Positions 42,288-56,636 of a stretch of 64,000 nt of DNA are shown piece after piece (positions within the stretch are counted from its first letter, which is position 1; each line of letters opens with the position of its first letter). Both the position numbers and the translations under genes were made by a program. Source of the DNA: Lentimicrobiaceae bacterium (GTDB lineage: Bacteria > Bacteroidota > Bacteroidia > Bacteroidales > F082); contig SUWT01000002.1 in NCBI GenBank assembly GCA_015061335.1, positions 1-64,000 on the forward strand, in the 5' to 3' direction. A model generated the notes under the pieces. That model did no database searches. It had not been told where the DNA came from and saw only the letters and a program-made list of their open reading frames with translations.

Positions 42288-43094
42288 TTAGTTTGCAAAG
42301 ATAAACATTCCGTCAAAAACAAATGTTGCTGGACCCGATAATATTACATTTTTGAATGTATTATTAACTTTTGTAAATTTTACATTGAGTTTAGCTATTC
42401 TGGTATATACATCGATATTGTCTCCTCCGTACCATAGAGAAGCTGCTATGGCAGAGGCTGTCACTCCTGTTCCGCATGCAAGAGTTTCATTTTCGACACC
42501 TCTTTCGTATGTCCTTATTCTTACAATATCGTTCACAAAAGAAAGAAAATCTACATTGACTCCATCTTCAGACACTTTTTTATCATAACGAATATCAGCT
42601 CCTTCTTTATTTATATCTATTTGATCTAAGTCGTTGGTTTTCTTTACATAATGAGGTGAACCAGTGTTTATGATTAGTCTTTCGTCATTAATGTCGTATG
42701 ACAAAATGTCACGCATTGTCAGTTCTACATAAAAGTCATTTTCGTTTATTTTATGAATTATGGCTTTGTGTAATCCATCTATTGCTTCATAATCTGCTAA
42801 ATTATTTACTATACCTTCTTGATGTGCGAAAGCGGCGATACAGCGGCCGCCATTACCGCAGAAGGTACTTTCTTTACCGTCGCAATTATAATATTTCATT
42901 CTAAAATCATGTTCATCAGAAGGTAATAATACTATCAGACCATCGGCTCCAACACCGATTCTTCTGTTACATATTCTTGCGATTAGTTCTTCAGGTAATA
43001 ATAATTCTTCAGAAATGGCGTTTATCATGATGAAATCATTGCCTGCGCCATGATATTTGCTAAATCTAATATGATGATTTTCAGTTTTTTGCAT
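42288..43094 (-). CDS. dapF: Diaminopimelate epimerase
   Basis: DapF interconverts LL- and meso-diaminopimelate for lysine and peptidoglycan. The 268-aa protein has the two catalytic cysteines at C79 (STFCGNGGRC) and C207 (ETLACGTGVTA). ATG 43094 starts the usual N-terminus (HIRFSKYHGAGNDFIMI); an ATG at 43169 would add an untypical hydrophobic stretch. No consensus -7 box was found near it. It lies upstream of, and is divergent from, the htrA-like gene. The dapF-htrA-rpoD neighbourhood is conserved in Bacteroidales. Confidence 0.95.
   Translation of the reverse strand: MQKTENHHIRFSKYHGAGNDFIMINAISEELLLPEELIARICNRRIGVGADGLIVLLPSDEHDFRMKYYNCDGKESTFCGNGGRCIAAFAHQEGIVNNLADYEAIDGLHKAIIHKINENDFYVELTMRDILSYDINDERLIINTGSPHYVKKTNDLDQIDINKEGADIRYDKKVSEDGVNVDFLSFVNDIVRIRTYERGVENETLACGTGVTASAIAASLWYGGDNIDVYTRIAKLNVKFTKVNNTFKNVILSGPATFVFDGMFIFAN
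42296..42303 (-). promoter_or_regulatory. -7 promoter box inside dapF for the GNAT-mltG operon
   Basis: TATCTTTG on the minus strand, within the last codons of dapF and 18 nt before ATG 42277. Confidence 0.6.
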
Positions 43095-43282
43095 AAAAAA
43101 TTCTCCTATTGAGTTAAATAAATATTTTGGCAGGAATTTTGATGTAAAGATAATAAAAATTAAAAACAAACCAATTATTATAGATTAAATTCTTTACTTT
43201 TTATTTTCGGGTTAATGTCGCCCGGAATAGTGTTATATACACGATGAGAGGCATTAATTTATTAACTAACTAATTTTAAATC

Positions 43283-44770
43283 ATGAAAAGTAAAACAAAG
43301 GTGTTATTTATTACTCTTAGCATGTTGGTCGTAGCTTTGAGTGTTGTTATTGTCAATTTATATGTTAATCAGCTAGAAATTAAGGAGTCTGTTAAGGAAG
43401 CTGAGCTAAAGGCATCATCAATGCGGACGAATTCAGCATCTATGTTTAGAGCTTCGTATATGAATAGTGATGAAGATAGTTTTGTTACAGCAGCAGAGAA
43501 TACTGTAAATTCGGTGGTTCACATTAGAACGGAGATTATCAGTAAAGGAAGTAGTTATTATGATTTTTTCGGAACTATAATAGAGCATTTTTATGGAGGT
43601 CAGATGCAGCTTCCTAATAATGTGTCAGTCGGATATGGATCGGGAGTGGTTATTTCACCTGATGGATATATAGTTACAAACAATCATGTTGTTGAGGGTG
43701 CGAGTAAGATTGAGGTTACTTTCAACGATAAGCATAAGAGGACTGCAACTATTATAGGTAATGATCCGAGTACGGATTTGGCATTGATTAAAGTAGATGG
43801 AGAAGATTATGAATATCTTACTTTTGCTAATTCCGATGAAGTTAAGGTTGGAGAGTGGGTGTTAGCTGTAGGTAATCCTTTTAATTTGACATCTACTGTT
43901 ACGGCAGGTATTGTTAGTGCGAAAGCACGTAATATAAACATTCTTGGTGATGGAAGTACTATAGAGTCTTTTATACAGACAGATGCGGCTATAAATCCGG
44001 GGAATAGTGGTGGCGCATTGGTTAACATGGATGGAAATCTCATTGGTATTAATGCAGCTATTGCTTCACGTACTGGAAGTTATGAGGGTTACTCGTTCGC
44101 GATACCTTCTAACATAGTCAAGAAGGTGATTGAAGACTTTTTGCAATATGGCAGTTTGCAAAGAGCTTATCTTGGGATTACCATGACGGAGATTACAGAA
44201 GAACTTGCAGAATCTGAAGGAATTTCTGAGATGTCGGGCGTTTATATTGTTGGTGTTGAAGAAAGAGGGGGAGCAAAAGCCGCTGGTATTAAAGAAGGTG
44301 ATGTCTTGTTGAGTATTAATGATTTAACAGTTAATAGTAATTCTCAGTTGATAGGAGTGATTGGTCAGTATAGACCAGGTGATAAAGTCAAAGTTAAGAT
44401 TCAACGAAAAGGTGAAATACTTTATAAAGAGGTGACGCTCAAGAATTTGGAAGGCACTGAAGAGTTACATAAGAATGGAGAGAGTTTCTATAATGATGTG
44501 TTAGGCGTTAAGTTGCAACCAATATCATCATCATTAAAATCTGAACTTGGTATCAATTATGGATTGAAGATTGTTGAGGTCAAAGATGGAGTTTTTAAAC
44601 AGAAAGGCATATCAAACGATTTTATAATATTGTCCGTCAATCATTTAAGAGTACATTCTGAACAAGACCTCAATAAGGCATTGAATAATGAAAGGAGTGG
44701 GGGTAAAGTTAGAGTTGAAGGCATTAATTCTACAGGCACATACACCATAACTTTTGAATTTTACAGATAA
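43283..44770 (+). CDS. degQ: HtrA/DegQ-family periplasmic serine protease
   Basis: This 495-aa protease degrades or refolds damaged envelope proteins. It has an N-terminal signal or anchor (about 1-28), a trypsin-like domain with triad H135 (IVTNNHVV), D165 (STDLALIKV) and S242 (NPGNSGG), and two PDZ domains (from about 290 and 400). The second PDZ is divergent. Its leader of about 188 nt upstream to dapF lacks a consensus -7 box; only TATTTTCG (43202-43209) is near. Control by an alternative sigma factor is possible. DegP is an alternative name for the same family. Confidence 0.92.
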   Translation: MKSKTKVLFITLSMLVVALSVVIVNLYVNQLEIKESVKEAELKASSMRTNSASMFRASYMNSDEDSFVTAAENTVNSVVHIRTEIISKGSSYYDFFGTIIEHFYGGQMQLPNNVSVGYGSGVVISPDGYIVTNNHVVEGASKIEVTFNDKHKRTATIIGNDPSTDLALIKVDGEDYEYLTFANSDEVKVGEWVLAVGNPFNLTSTVTAGIVSAKARNINILGDGSTIESFIQTDAAINPGNSGGALVNMDGNLIGINAAIASRTGSYEGYSFAIPSNIVKKVIEDFLQYGSLQRAYLGITMTEITEELAESEGISEMSGVYIVGVEERGGAKAAGIKEGDVLLSINDLTVNSNSQLIGVIGQYRPGDKVKVKIQRKGEILYKEVTLKNLEGTEELHKNGESFYNDVLGVKLQPISSSLKSELGINYGLKIVEVKDGVFKQKGISNDFIILSVNHLRVHSEQDLNKALNNERSGGKVRVEGINSTGTYTITFEFYR

Positions 44771-44829
44771 TTAACGTAGTTAAAAAAACATTTATTGCTA
44801 TTAGTTGTTTGGATTAAGAATGTAAGAAT

Positions 44830-45696
44830 ATGAGGCAATTAAAAATATCTAAATCAATTACTAACAGAGAACTTGCGTCATTAGACAAATATCTTTCCGA
44901 TATTGCAAGGGAAGAAATGGTTGCTCCGGAAGAAGAGGTGATTTTGGCGCAGAGAATTAAGAATGGGGATCAGAATGCTCTTGAGAGATTGGTGAGAGCT
45001 AATCTACGTTTTGTTGTTTCAGTGGCAAAACAATATCAAAATCAAGGACTTAGTCTTCCTGATTTGATTAATGAGGGAAATCTTGGTTTAATAAGAGCGG
45101 CGCAGCGGTTTGATGAGACCAAAGGTTTTAAGTTTATTTCATACGCAGTATGGTGGATTCGTCAATCGATATTACAGGCTGTTGCGGAGCAATCGCGACT
45201 GGTACGTTTACCGTTAAATCAAGTGGGATCTTTATCAAAGATTAAGAAGACCTCATCACGATTGGAGCAAATATATCAGCGTCAGCCTACTGTCAAGGAG
45301 ATAGCCGATGAGTTGGATTTGCCGGAGCACAAGATACTTGCAGCATTTCGTATGAATACAAAAGAGGTTTCCATGGATGCACCTCTTGGTGATGAAGATG
45401 ATTTATCATTGATAGATACCATTATTTCCGACGATTATTCATCTGCAGATGAGAACGTTTCAAGGAAATATGACAATGCAGAAATATATCGTCTGATGTT
45501 AATACTCACAGATAAAGAAAGAGAGATAATAAATCTTTATTTTGGCTTAAATGTGAATCACAGTTATACATTAGAAGAGATAGCATACAGAATGGATCTT
45601 ACCAGGGAGAGAGTGCGGCAGCTTAAAGATAAGGCGATCAAGAAGCTGAAGCAATCGCCTAATAAGAATTTGTTGAAAATGTATCTTGAACAATAA
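44830..45696 (+). CDS. rpoD: Primary RNA polymerase sigma factor
   Basis: The 288-aa protein holds sigma regions 1.2 to 4 without region 1.1, the usual form of the Bacteroidota housekeeping sigma. It shows region 2 (LPDLINEGNLGLIRAAQRFD, KFISYAVWWIRQSI) and the region 4 HTH (YTLEEIAYRMDLTRERVRQL). This is the factor expected to recognise the TAnnTTTG boxes seen through the window. It follows the htrA-like gene by 59 nt, and a bidirectional terminator comes after it. Confidence 0.95.
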   Translation: MRQLKISKSITNRELASLDKYLSDIAREEMVAPEEEVILAQRIKNGDQNALERLVRANLRFVVSVAKQYQNQGLSLPDLINEGNLGLIRAAQRFDETKGFKFISYAVWWIRQSILQAVAEQSRLVRLPLNQVGSLSKIKKTSSRLEQIYQRQPTVKEIADELDLPEHKILAAFRMNTKEVSMDAPLGDEDDLSLIDTIISDDYSSADENVSRKYDNAEIYRLMLILTDKEREIINLYFGLNVNHSYTLEEIAYRMDLTRERVRQLKDKAIKKLKQSPNKNLLKMYLEQ

Positions 45697-45700
45697 AAGT

Positions 45701-45728
45701 AAAGCATCCCAGAAGGGATGCTTTATTG
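45701..45728. terminator. Bidirectional terminator between rpoD and the PPDK-like gene
   Basis: Perfect 10-bp stem AAAGCATCCC / GGGATGCTTT with an AGAA loop at 45701-45724, with A-rich sequence before and T-rich after. It lies between convergent genes. Confidence 0.88.
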
Positions 45729-50096
<4,368 letters not shown>

Positions 50097-50119
50097 TAAA
50101 ATAAAAGTTAAAATATAGT

Positions 50120-52045
50120 ATGGATAAAAATTCTCTTATTGGTATCATCTTAATATTAGGTATATTAATTGGTTGGTCTGTATGGATGACACCATCAAAA
50201 GAAGAAATGGCGAGACAACGTCATATTCAAGATTCAATAAATCAAGTTAATAGAGAGCGTTATATTAAAGATTCTATCAGTATGGCAGCTGCCAATGCTG
50301 TTTTGAATGAACAAAATAATACGGAAATACAAGACGAAACATTTTCAAGTCGTTATGCTCAATATGGTTCTTTTGCTAAGGCTTCACAAGGAGAAGATAA
50401 GACATTCGTCATTGAAAATGAAGTACTCAAGATGAATCTTTCTTCAAGAGGTGCTTATGTCGAAACAATAGAACTCAAAGATTATAAAACATACGACTCA
50501 CTACCTTTGATTGGTTTCGATGAGGAAACATCAAGATTCAACCTCGAATTCATCGCCGATGGTAAAGGTCTTAACTCATATGACCTTTATTTTGAGCCAT
50601 ATCTCAACGGCAGCCTTTATACTGGTGAGGAAAATATCAATCTTGACGGGAGAGACTCTTTGGTGATGTCATTGCGTGCCTATGCCTCAGATGCAGAAGG
50701 CAACCCAAGCATGGATAAATATTTGGAATTCCGTTATACGATGTACAAAGACCAATATATGGTTGGTTTTGATATTATTACGAATAATCTCAAAGGTGTC
50801 ATACCATCAAATACTCGTTTTATGACGATGGAATGGGCTGTTGATGTTCTAAAACAAGAAAAAGCCAATGACCGTTTCAATGTAGAGACCATATATTATA
50901 TGTATTCAAACAATGATGTAGAAACTCTTTCACAAACCGAAGTCACAGATAAGGAAGAAGAATTAAGTTCCGGCTTGAAATGGATATCATTTAAGCAGAA
51001 ATTTTTCAGTTATGCGCTTGTTTCTAAAGACAGCTTTGAAGATGCCTTCGTTGAAATGCGCACTAAGACTAGACCTTCAAATTCACGTTATCAGAAGTCA
51101 ATGAGCGCAATTATCGATATTCCTTTTGATGGATTCAACGAAGATAACACAATAGGGATGTCGTATTATTTTGGACCTAACGACTTTAAGGAATTGAGAC
51201 AATATGATATAAATCTTGAAAAACAAATTCCTCTGGGCGGAAAATTAGTGGCATGGATCAACAGACTTGTAGTTATTCCTGTCTTCGACTGGTTAGGACA
51301 ATACGGATGGAGTTATGGTGTTGTTATCTTGATTTTAACTTTGATTATCAAGATATGTTTGATGCCTATCGCTTTCAAATCATATATGTCATCAGCCAAG
51401 ATGCGTGTCTTGAAACCTGAAATAGATGCTATCAATGAAAAATATCCTAAACAAGAGGATGCCATGAAAAAGCAGCAAGCTATCATGGATCTTTATAAGA
51501 AAGCAGGAGCAAGTCCGACATCAGGTTGTTTGCCGATGTTATTGCAATTCCCAATCTTGATTGCCATCTTCCGTTTCTTCCCTTCAAGTATTGAATTACG
51601 TCAACAGCCATTTTTATGGGCAGACGACTTATCGACATACGACAGCATTTTGGATCTTCCATTTAATATCCCGTTCTATGGAGACCATGTTAGTTTATTC
51701 ACATTATTGATGACAATTTCGACCTTGCTTTATACCTACATTAATAACAAACAGATGCAGCAAGCACAAGGTAATCAGGCAATGCCAGGAATGACACTTA
51801 TGATGTATCTCATGCCGATCATGTTTCTTGGTATTTTCAACAGTTACTCTGCTGGTTTGAGTTATTATTATCTCTTGGTTAACTTGTTCTCGTTCTTACA
51901 AATGTACATCTTCAAGATTTCTATCAATGAAGATAAATTAAGAAAGCAGATTGAAAAGGCGAAGAAAAAACCTGTCAAGAAGTCAAACTTCCAGAAACGT
52001 TTGGAGGAGATGCAGAAACAGCAGCAACAGCAGATGAGAAGATAA
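50120..52045 (+). CDS. yidC: Membrane protein insertase YidC
   Basis: YidC inserts and folds inner-membrane proteins with or without SecYEG. The 641-aa protein has an N-terminal helix (about 5-20), a large periplasmic beta domain (about 60-355) and the conserved C-terminal core of membrane helices (from WLGQYGWSYGVVILILTL to MPIMFLGIFNSYSAGLSYYY). It ends in a basic, Gln-rich tail. This large form is typical of Gram-negative bacteria. A strong terminator follows. Confidence 0.96.
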   Translation: MDKNSLIGIILILGILIGWSVWMTPSKEEMARQRHIQDSINQVNRERYIKDSISMAAANAVLNEQNNTEIQDETFSSRYAQYGSFAKASQGEDKTFVIENEVLKMNLSSRGAYVETIELKDYKTYDSLPLIGFDEETSRFNLEFIADGKGLNSYDLYFEPYLNGSLYTGEENINLDGRDSLVMSLRAYASDAEGNPSMDKYLEFRYTMYKDQYMVGFDIITNNLKGVIPSNTRFMTMEWAVDVLKQEKANDRFNVETIYYMYSNNDVETLSQTEVTDKEEELSSGLKWISFKQKFFSYALVSKDSFEDAFVEMRTKTRPSNSRYQKSMSAIIDIPFDGFNEDNTIGMSYYFGPNDFKELRQYDINLEKQIPLGGKLVAWINRLVVIPVFDWLGQYGWSYGVVILILTLIIKICLMPIAFKSYMSSAKMRVLKPEIDAINEKYPKQEDAMKKQQAIMDLYKKAGASPTSGCLPMLLQFPILIAIFRFFPSSIELRQQPFLWADDLSTYDSILDLPFNIPFYGDHVSLFTLLMTISTLLYTYINNKQMQQAQGNQAMPGMTLMMYLMPIMFLGIFNSYSAGLSYYYLLVNLFSFLQMYIFKISINEDKLRKQIEKAKKKPVKKSNFQKRLEEMQKQQQQQMRR

Positions 52046-52085
52046 TTATTGTTAGTAATTCTAATATGTAGTTTGTTTTCATGTT

Positions 52086-52117
52086 GACCTCGGTGCGTGT
52101 CACCGAGGTCTTTTTTT
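52086..52117 (+). terminator. Terminator of pyrG-yidC
   Basis: Perfect 10-bp stem GACCTCGGTG / CACCGAGGTC with a 5-nt loop and seven T. Confidence 0.93.
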
Positions 52118-52127
52118 GTATCTATAA

Positions 52128-52919
52128 TTAACCTAGAGCAACGTCCAATATCATCATGATTATGAATCCTATCATGAATCCCCATGTTCCTGTATGAGGG
52201 TTTTCGCTGATATTGGCGTCAGGAATTAAGTCTTCGGCTACAACAAATAACATTGCTCCTGCAGAAAAAGCGAGGAGCCATGGTTGTAAGACGATGAGAT
52301 GTGATGCGAGGAAGAACCCGACTATAGCGGATAAGGGTTCGACAATACCGCTACCCATGCCAAAAAGAAAAGCTTTTACACTACTGCCTGTCACTTGTCG
52401 CATTGGCAAAGAAATGGCGGCACCTTCAGGAAAATTCTGAATACCAATACCTATAGCAAGTCCTAGAGCAGAAATAAAAGCCGCATTATCACCAGCAACG
52501 GCAGCTGCGCCAAAAGCAAAACCAACTGCCAATCCCTCCGGTATATTATGTAATGTGACGGCAAAAAATAACTTCATTGATTTTGAGAAATGTGATTTAG
52601 GACCTTCCTCCTGATGAGTGCCGTTATGCATGTGAGGGACAATTTTATCTAATAATGCAAGGACAATACCACCAAGTATTATGCTGACGGCTGCCGGAAA
52701 CCAAGCGAAATCTCCAAAAGATTCTTCTGACATTTCTATAGATGGCATTATAAGCGACCAAATTGAAGCGGCAACCATAATGCCACCAGCAATTCCCAAA
52801 AGAAATGAATTAATGCCTTGTGAAATCTCTTTTCTAAAAAGAAAGACCAAAGAAGAACCTAATGTCGTCATTATGAATATGATGGAGAAACCAATTATGA
52901 TTAATATAGTGTTATTCAT
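52128..52919 (-). CDS. ZIP family metal transporter
   Basis: The 263-aa protein has about eight membrane helices. The ZIP metal-binding motifs are present as VTLHNIPEGLAVG near 121-133 and IGIQNFPEGAAISLP near 158-172, plus a His-containing cytosolic loop (PHMHNGTHQEE). These resemble ZupT/GufA-type transporters of zinc and other divalent metals. It begins 6 nt after the MarC gene and is last in the operon. Confidence 0.92.
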   Translation of the reverse strand: MNNTILIIIGFSIIFIMTTLGSSLVFLFRKEISQGINSFLLGIAGGIMVAASIWSLIMPSIEMSEESFGDFAWFPAAVSIILGGIVLALLDKIVPHMHNGTHQEEGPKSHFSKSMKLFFAVTLHNIPEGLAVGFAFGAAAVAGDNAAFISALGLAIGIGIQNFPEGAAISLPMRQVTGSSVKAFLFGMGSGIVEPLSAIVGFFLASHLIVLQPWLLAFSAGAMLFVVAEDLIPDANISENPHTGTWGFMIGFIIMMILDVALG

Positions 52920-52925
52920 ATCTCA

Positions 52926-53528
52926 TCATTTAGTTAATTCATTAATAACAATAGACAAATTGCTTGCAAATAATTTTACAGCTAATGCTAACAGAATAAC
53001 TCCAAAGAATTTACGTAAAATGAATATGATGTCTTTTCCTAGCCATTTCTCAATTCTTCCAACAAAACGGATTACGATATATGCCAATGAAAGGTTTAAT
53101 ATCAAACCAATCATTATGTTGATGACAGAATAATCTGCACGTAATGAAAGTAGAGCTGTCAATGCTCCGGGACCTGCCAATAGAGGGAATGCTACAGGAA
53201 CTATCGAGACATTAGAACCTTGATTGTCATACTTTATGATATCGAAACCAAGAACCATTTCCAATGCTAGGATGAAAATTACAAACGAACCTGCTACAGC
53301 AAAGGACGCTACGTCAATACTAAATAAATCTAAGAGCCAATCACCAGCATAAAAGAATGCGATAAACATCATCAAAGCGATGAAACATGCTTGCCCTGCT
53401 TTGATGTTTTTATCTCCACTTTTGAGATTCAAGAAAATAGGTATAGAACCTGTTACATCAATAATTACAAAAAGTACGATAAACGAACTTAATATTTCAA
53501 CTAGATTAATTTGTGATAAAAAATGCAT
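52926..53528 (-). CDS. MarC family membrane protein
   Basis: The 200-aa protein has six hydrophobic segments and the MarC pattern: FVIIDVTGSIPIFLNL near 18-33, FAVAGSFVIFILALEMVLG near 76-94, and VPVAFPLLAGPGALTALLSL near 111-130. The family was once linked to multiple antibiotic resistance, but no transport activity is firmly known. It lies 25 nt after the flippase gene and 6 nt before the ZIP gene. Confidence 0.92.
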   Translation of the reverse strand: MHFLSQINLVEILSSFIVLFVIIDVTGSIPIFLNLKSGDKNIKAGQACFIALMMFIAFFYAGDWLLDLFSIDVASFAVAGSFVIFILALEMVLGFDIIKYDNQGSNVSIVPVAFPLLAGPGALTALLSLRADYSVINIMIGLILNLSLAYIVIRFVGRIEKWLGKDIIFILRKFFGVILLALAVKLFASNLSIVINELTK

Positions 53529-53553
53529 AATATTTAATTTAAATGGTTAATAA

Positions 53554-54861
53554 TCATGTTTTTAAAAATTGTGACTTAATACTTTCTATCAAAGTCTTAA
53601 AATCATTAAACGTTGGTATTAATTCCTTTGTTTTTATTGTAGTGATTTTTTTGAAGACAACCCATTGATAAGCTATTGTAGCCAGATAAGTTAGTGATAC
53701 TGAAATGCCTGCACCTATGATGCCATGCGATGGTACTAATAATAATATCGAAGGAATAGTGACAAGTAAGCCTAACAAGGAAGCGTAAAGATTGTGTTTC
53801 GGAAGATTGATTCCAGAGAAGAAGTGGCTGAATATCATGTTTGCCGCCATAAATACCATTCCGGGTGCAAGGCTGATCAAGACATCTTTAGTCTGTGCAA
53901 ATTCTTCTGTAAAGATCCATGCATATATTGATTTAGGAATCAAACATATAGCCAACATACATAAGGCTGTCATTATGGTCGCTAACTTTAGAAATGTAAC
54001 GGTCATACTTGCTGCTTTTTCTTTATCGTCCATATTGCTGATGGAAGAGAATTGTACTAAAGCAATACTATTACCTATCAGTTTTGTCGCTTCGGAAACC
54101 TGTGTGCCTGAAGTATATATGCCGACTTCTCCGTCACCGAATACGTTTTTTATAACTATATAGCTAATCCTTCTGTTGATCATGGTTACTAAAGTAGAGA
54201 GTTGGATCATGCTGCCAAAGTTAAACATTTCTTTGGCTATCTTCAATAATGAATCTTTTTCGACAGCAGAGTTAATATCTTTGAAATATCTTGATATACA
54301 GATAAATCCGCAAATATTTACAATAACGTATCCTGTTATCAGAGAGAATATAAATGCATCTGCGTTTCTAATGTTAAAGACGAAGATATATATTATCATT
54401 GAGCAGAGCTGTGTCATAAATTGTATGATAAATAATATATTTTGAGTTCCTATGCGTTCTTTTCCGAGAAGAACGTTCATGTTAAAATTGTGAAGGCTAT
54501 ACAAGAATACCATCAGGAGCACTTCAAATCCGTAACCATTAGGGATAAAGGCGTGATAAACATTAGGTAGGAAAGAATATAATATATAGAAAATCAGGGC
54601 AAATAAGGAAATGACAATGAAAGTCCATGAGTAAGATATTTTAAACAGTGTTATAAAAGATTTTCGTGGTGTGTAATAGATGAGTCCGCTACCGGAAAGT
54701 AATTCCACAGCTATCAAAAGAAGAGAGACATCGACCAGGACTGTGGCTCCTATTCCCCAGGCTTCCTTTCCGAGGAAATTAGTTCCGAACCAAAGTGTGA
54801 TGAAGCCTGCCAAAGCATTCAACAAACGAGTTCCAAATGTTCCAAATATCTTCTTTATCAT
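53554..54861 (-). CDS. Wzx-like polysaccharide flippase (MATE/MOP superfamily)
   Basis: The 435-aa protein has about twelve hydrophobic segments and the pattern of polysaccharide exporters (FGTRLLNALAGFITLWFGTN at the start, IYTSGTQVSEATKLIGNSIA in the middle). It likely flips a lipid-linked sugar across the inner membrane. Its ATG begins right after the stop codon of the upstream glycan-related gene, with no bases between, so the two probably act together. It is alone: no polymerase or large glycan cluster surrounds it. Confidence 0.85.
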   Translation of the reverse strand: MIKKIFGTFGTRLLNALAGFITLWFGTNFLGKEAWGIGATVLVDVSLLLIAVELLSGSGLIYYTPRKSFITLFKISYSWTFIVISLFALIFYILYSFLPNVYHAFIPNGYGFEVLLMVFLYSLHNFNMNVLLGKERIGTQNILFIIQFMTQLCSMIIYIFVFNIRNADAFIFSLITGYVIVNICGFICISRYFKDINSAVEKDSLLKIAKEMFNFGSMIQLSTLVTMINRRISYIVIKNVFGDGEVGIYTSGTQVSEATKLIGNSIALVQFSSISNMDDKEKAASMTVTFLKLATIMTALCMLAICLIPKSIYAWIFTEEFAQTKDVLISLAPGMVFMAANMIFSHFFSGINLPKHNLYASLLGLLVTIPSILLLVPSHGIIGAGISVSLTYLATIAYQWVVFKKITTIKTKELIPTFNDFKTLIESIKSQFLKT

Positions 54862-56523
54862 TTATTTACGTATTTTTTGTTTAAGTTGTTGTTTGAGTCC
54901 AGAAATAGTGAAAATAAATCTTTTTCCATCTATAACAGTAATATTAGCATCGCTGTTAATGGTGTGGATTCCTTTGTTATAGTTAGATTTATCTAAAGGA
55001 ATGATTGTGGAATGAAATTCTGTAATGAATTTACTATCAGATATTTCGAGAATATTTTCCAAGTATATTTCCTGTCCGTAATGATTAGTGCAGTTTTGTG
55101 ACGGACGAATTGTTTTACCATTATAATTGAATAATTTGCCGGCAGGTCGGGCTTTGCTGCAGTCGATCATCACAGGATTATTCTTATGAGGAACATAAGG
55201 ACCTTTTAAGTTGTCAGAATGATATATTTCCAAATGAGTATGAGAGTTTTTTTGATTTACCAGAAATATATACCATTTATTTTCATGATGATATAATGTA
55301 GCGTCAACGATAGGAAATCCATTTAGCAAAATAGAGTCTTTTTCCAAAGAGAGGTTATCCTCATCAAATTTATATAAAACAAGTTGATTTGTTTTGTGAG
55401 CCTCTGGCATACAATATATTATCCCTTCATTTTCAAATATATACGGATAAGATCTATGTTCTTTAAAAGATGAAATCTTATGATATTTCTCAAATTTTTC
55501 TGATTTTAAAGCTACGGCAAGATCAGCTTTACCATTGTAATAAGAATACCATTCGAAGAAGATATAAGTATCTTTTTTAGTATTGATGACAAAAGGGTCA
55601 GCGAAATAACAGTTCTTTCTAGGTTTTTTGAACCATTGAATATCAATAGTATCCTTATTGGAGTTGATAAAATCTTCTATGGAGCACATGCAATAACCTA
55701 CATTCCAATCCTCTTGCCTGAAGAGATCATTAAGATGGAAAGATACTCTTCTTGTGACAGATTTTATGAAATATTCTATCATTTTAATGTTTGTGGGAGG
55801 ATGTATGATTCTGGCGTCAGAAGAAGAAAGCTCTTCTTTGAGTTCGTTATTGTATATCAAATCGTTGCACACCTGAAGTGGAAGTATTTCTGCCCCAAAG
55901 TATAATTGATCCAGATGAGCTTTATAACTATGTAATATAGTCTTGAAGTTAACTCTTTTAAGTATTATCCCTTTATCTAGATCATTAGTCAGGCGTTGTA
56001 ATATAACGCCGTTATTAGGGATTTTTCTCATAAATTCCCAGAATCCAGGAGGACCTCCTCTGATGATACGTTCATCATCGTGATGGAAGGACCATATGCC
56101 GTATTTTGCCACATTAAGCACTTCACCTCTGACGATGTCGAAACCGAAACGTAGGATGAAGTCAAGGTTTTGATTTCTGATTTCTTGAATATCAACTTCT
56201 TCAAAATATGTTGATATGCCTTTGATTATAGGTTTACAAAAGATAGTATGAATATCTTCAGTGATTTGTGTCAGGTCGGCTGGAGATTTACTTCTGGGAT
56301 TGAAGATAAATCTATTCCATATTCTGAAGAGCAGTCTTCTAAAAGGATAATGTTTAATTTTATCAAGAATAGAATGATTTGTACCACTGTCATTATTCTG
56401 TATTATGAGAGATAACTTCATTCCATTATCCATCAATAATTTGATGGTATCATATTGCCAATGTTCAACAGTTAAACTGTTAATCATCAAGCCGAAACGA
56501 AGTGATTTTCTTTTTTCTCCCAT
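54862..56523 (-). CDS. Formyltransferase-like protein fused to a GINT1-type beta-propeller
   Basis: The 553-aa protein has an N-terminal region with a formyltransferase-like core (FILRFGFDIVRGEVLNVAKY, FHHDDERIIRGGPPGFWEF, near 135-175). The C-terminal half (from about 290) resembles a glycosidase-type beta-propeller (FADPFVINTKKDTYIFFEWY, RSYPYIFENEGIIYCMPEA). Similar pairs are found in Bacteroidota polysaccharide loci and related to the N-terminal domain of plant GINT1. A role in modifying or sensing a surface sugar is inferred. The gene is directly joined to the flippase gene, and a TATTTTTG box is 17 nt upstream. Confidence 0.75.
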   Translation of the reverse strand: MGEKRKSLRFGLMINSLTVEHWQYDTIKLLMDNGMKLSLIIQNNDSGTNHSILDKIKHYPFRRLLFRIWNRFIFNPRSKSPADLTQITEDIHTIFCKPIIKGISTYFEEVDIQEIRNQNLDFILRFGFDIVRGEVLNVAKYGIWSFHHDDERIIRGGPPGFWEFMRKIPNNGVILQRLTNDLDKGIILKRVNFKTILHSYKAHLDQLYFGAEILPLQVCNDLIYNNELKEELSSSDARIIHPPTNIKMIEYFIKSVTRRVSFHLNDLFRQEDWNVGYCMCSIEDFINSNKDTIDIQWFKKPRKNCYFADPFVINTKKDTYIFFEWYSYYNGKADLAVALKSEKFEKYHKISSFKEHRSYPYIFENEGIIYCMPEAHKTNQLVLYKFDEDNLSLEKDSILLNGFPIVDATLYHHENKWYIFLVNQKNSHTHLEIYHSDNLKGPYVPHKNNPVMIDCSKARPAGKLFNYNGKTIRPSQNCTNHYGQEIYLENILEISDSKFITEFHSTIIPLDKSNYNKGIHTINSDANITVIDGKRFIFTISGLKQQLKQKIRK

Positions 56524-56540
56524 AGGAATTATATTTTATG

Positions 56541-56548
56541 CAAAAATA
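56541..56548 (-). promoter_or_regulatory. -7 promoter box for the formyltransferase/propeller operon
   Basis: TATTTTTG on the minus strand, 17 nt before the ATG at 56523. Confidence 0.6.
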
Positions 56549-56611
56549 ATGTATTATGCTCAAAATTCATAGAAATTTTATCAATTTTTATAAAACGGAG
56601 CGAAAAATCAT

Positions 56612-56619
56612 TATTTTTG
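56612..56619 (+). promoter_or_regulatory. -7 promoter box for the GT2 fusion gene
   Basis: TATTTTTG followed by C, 17 nt before the ATG at 56637. Confidence 0.6.
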
Positions 56620-56636
56620 CATTTTCAATTTAGTTC

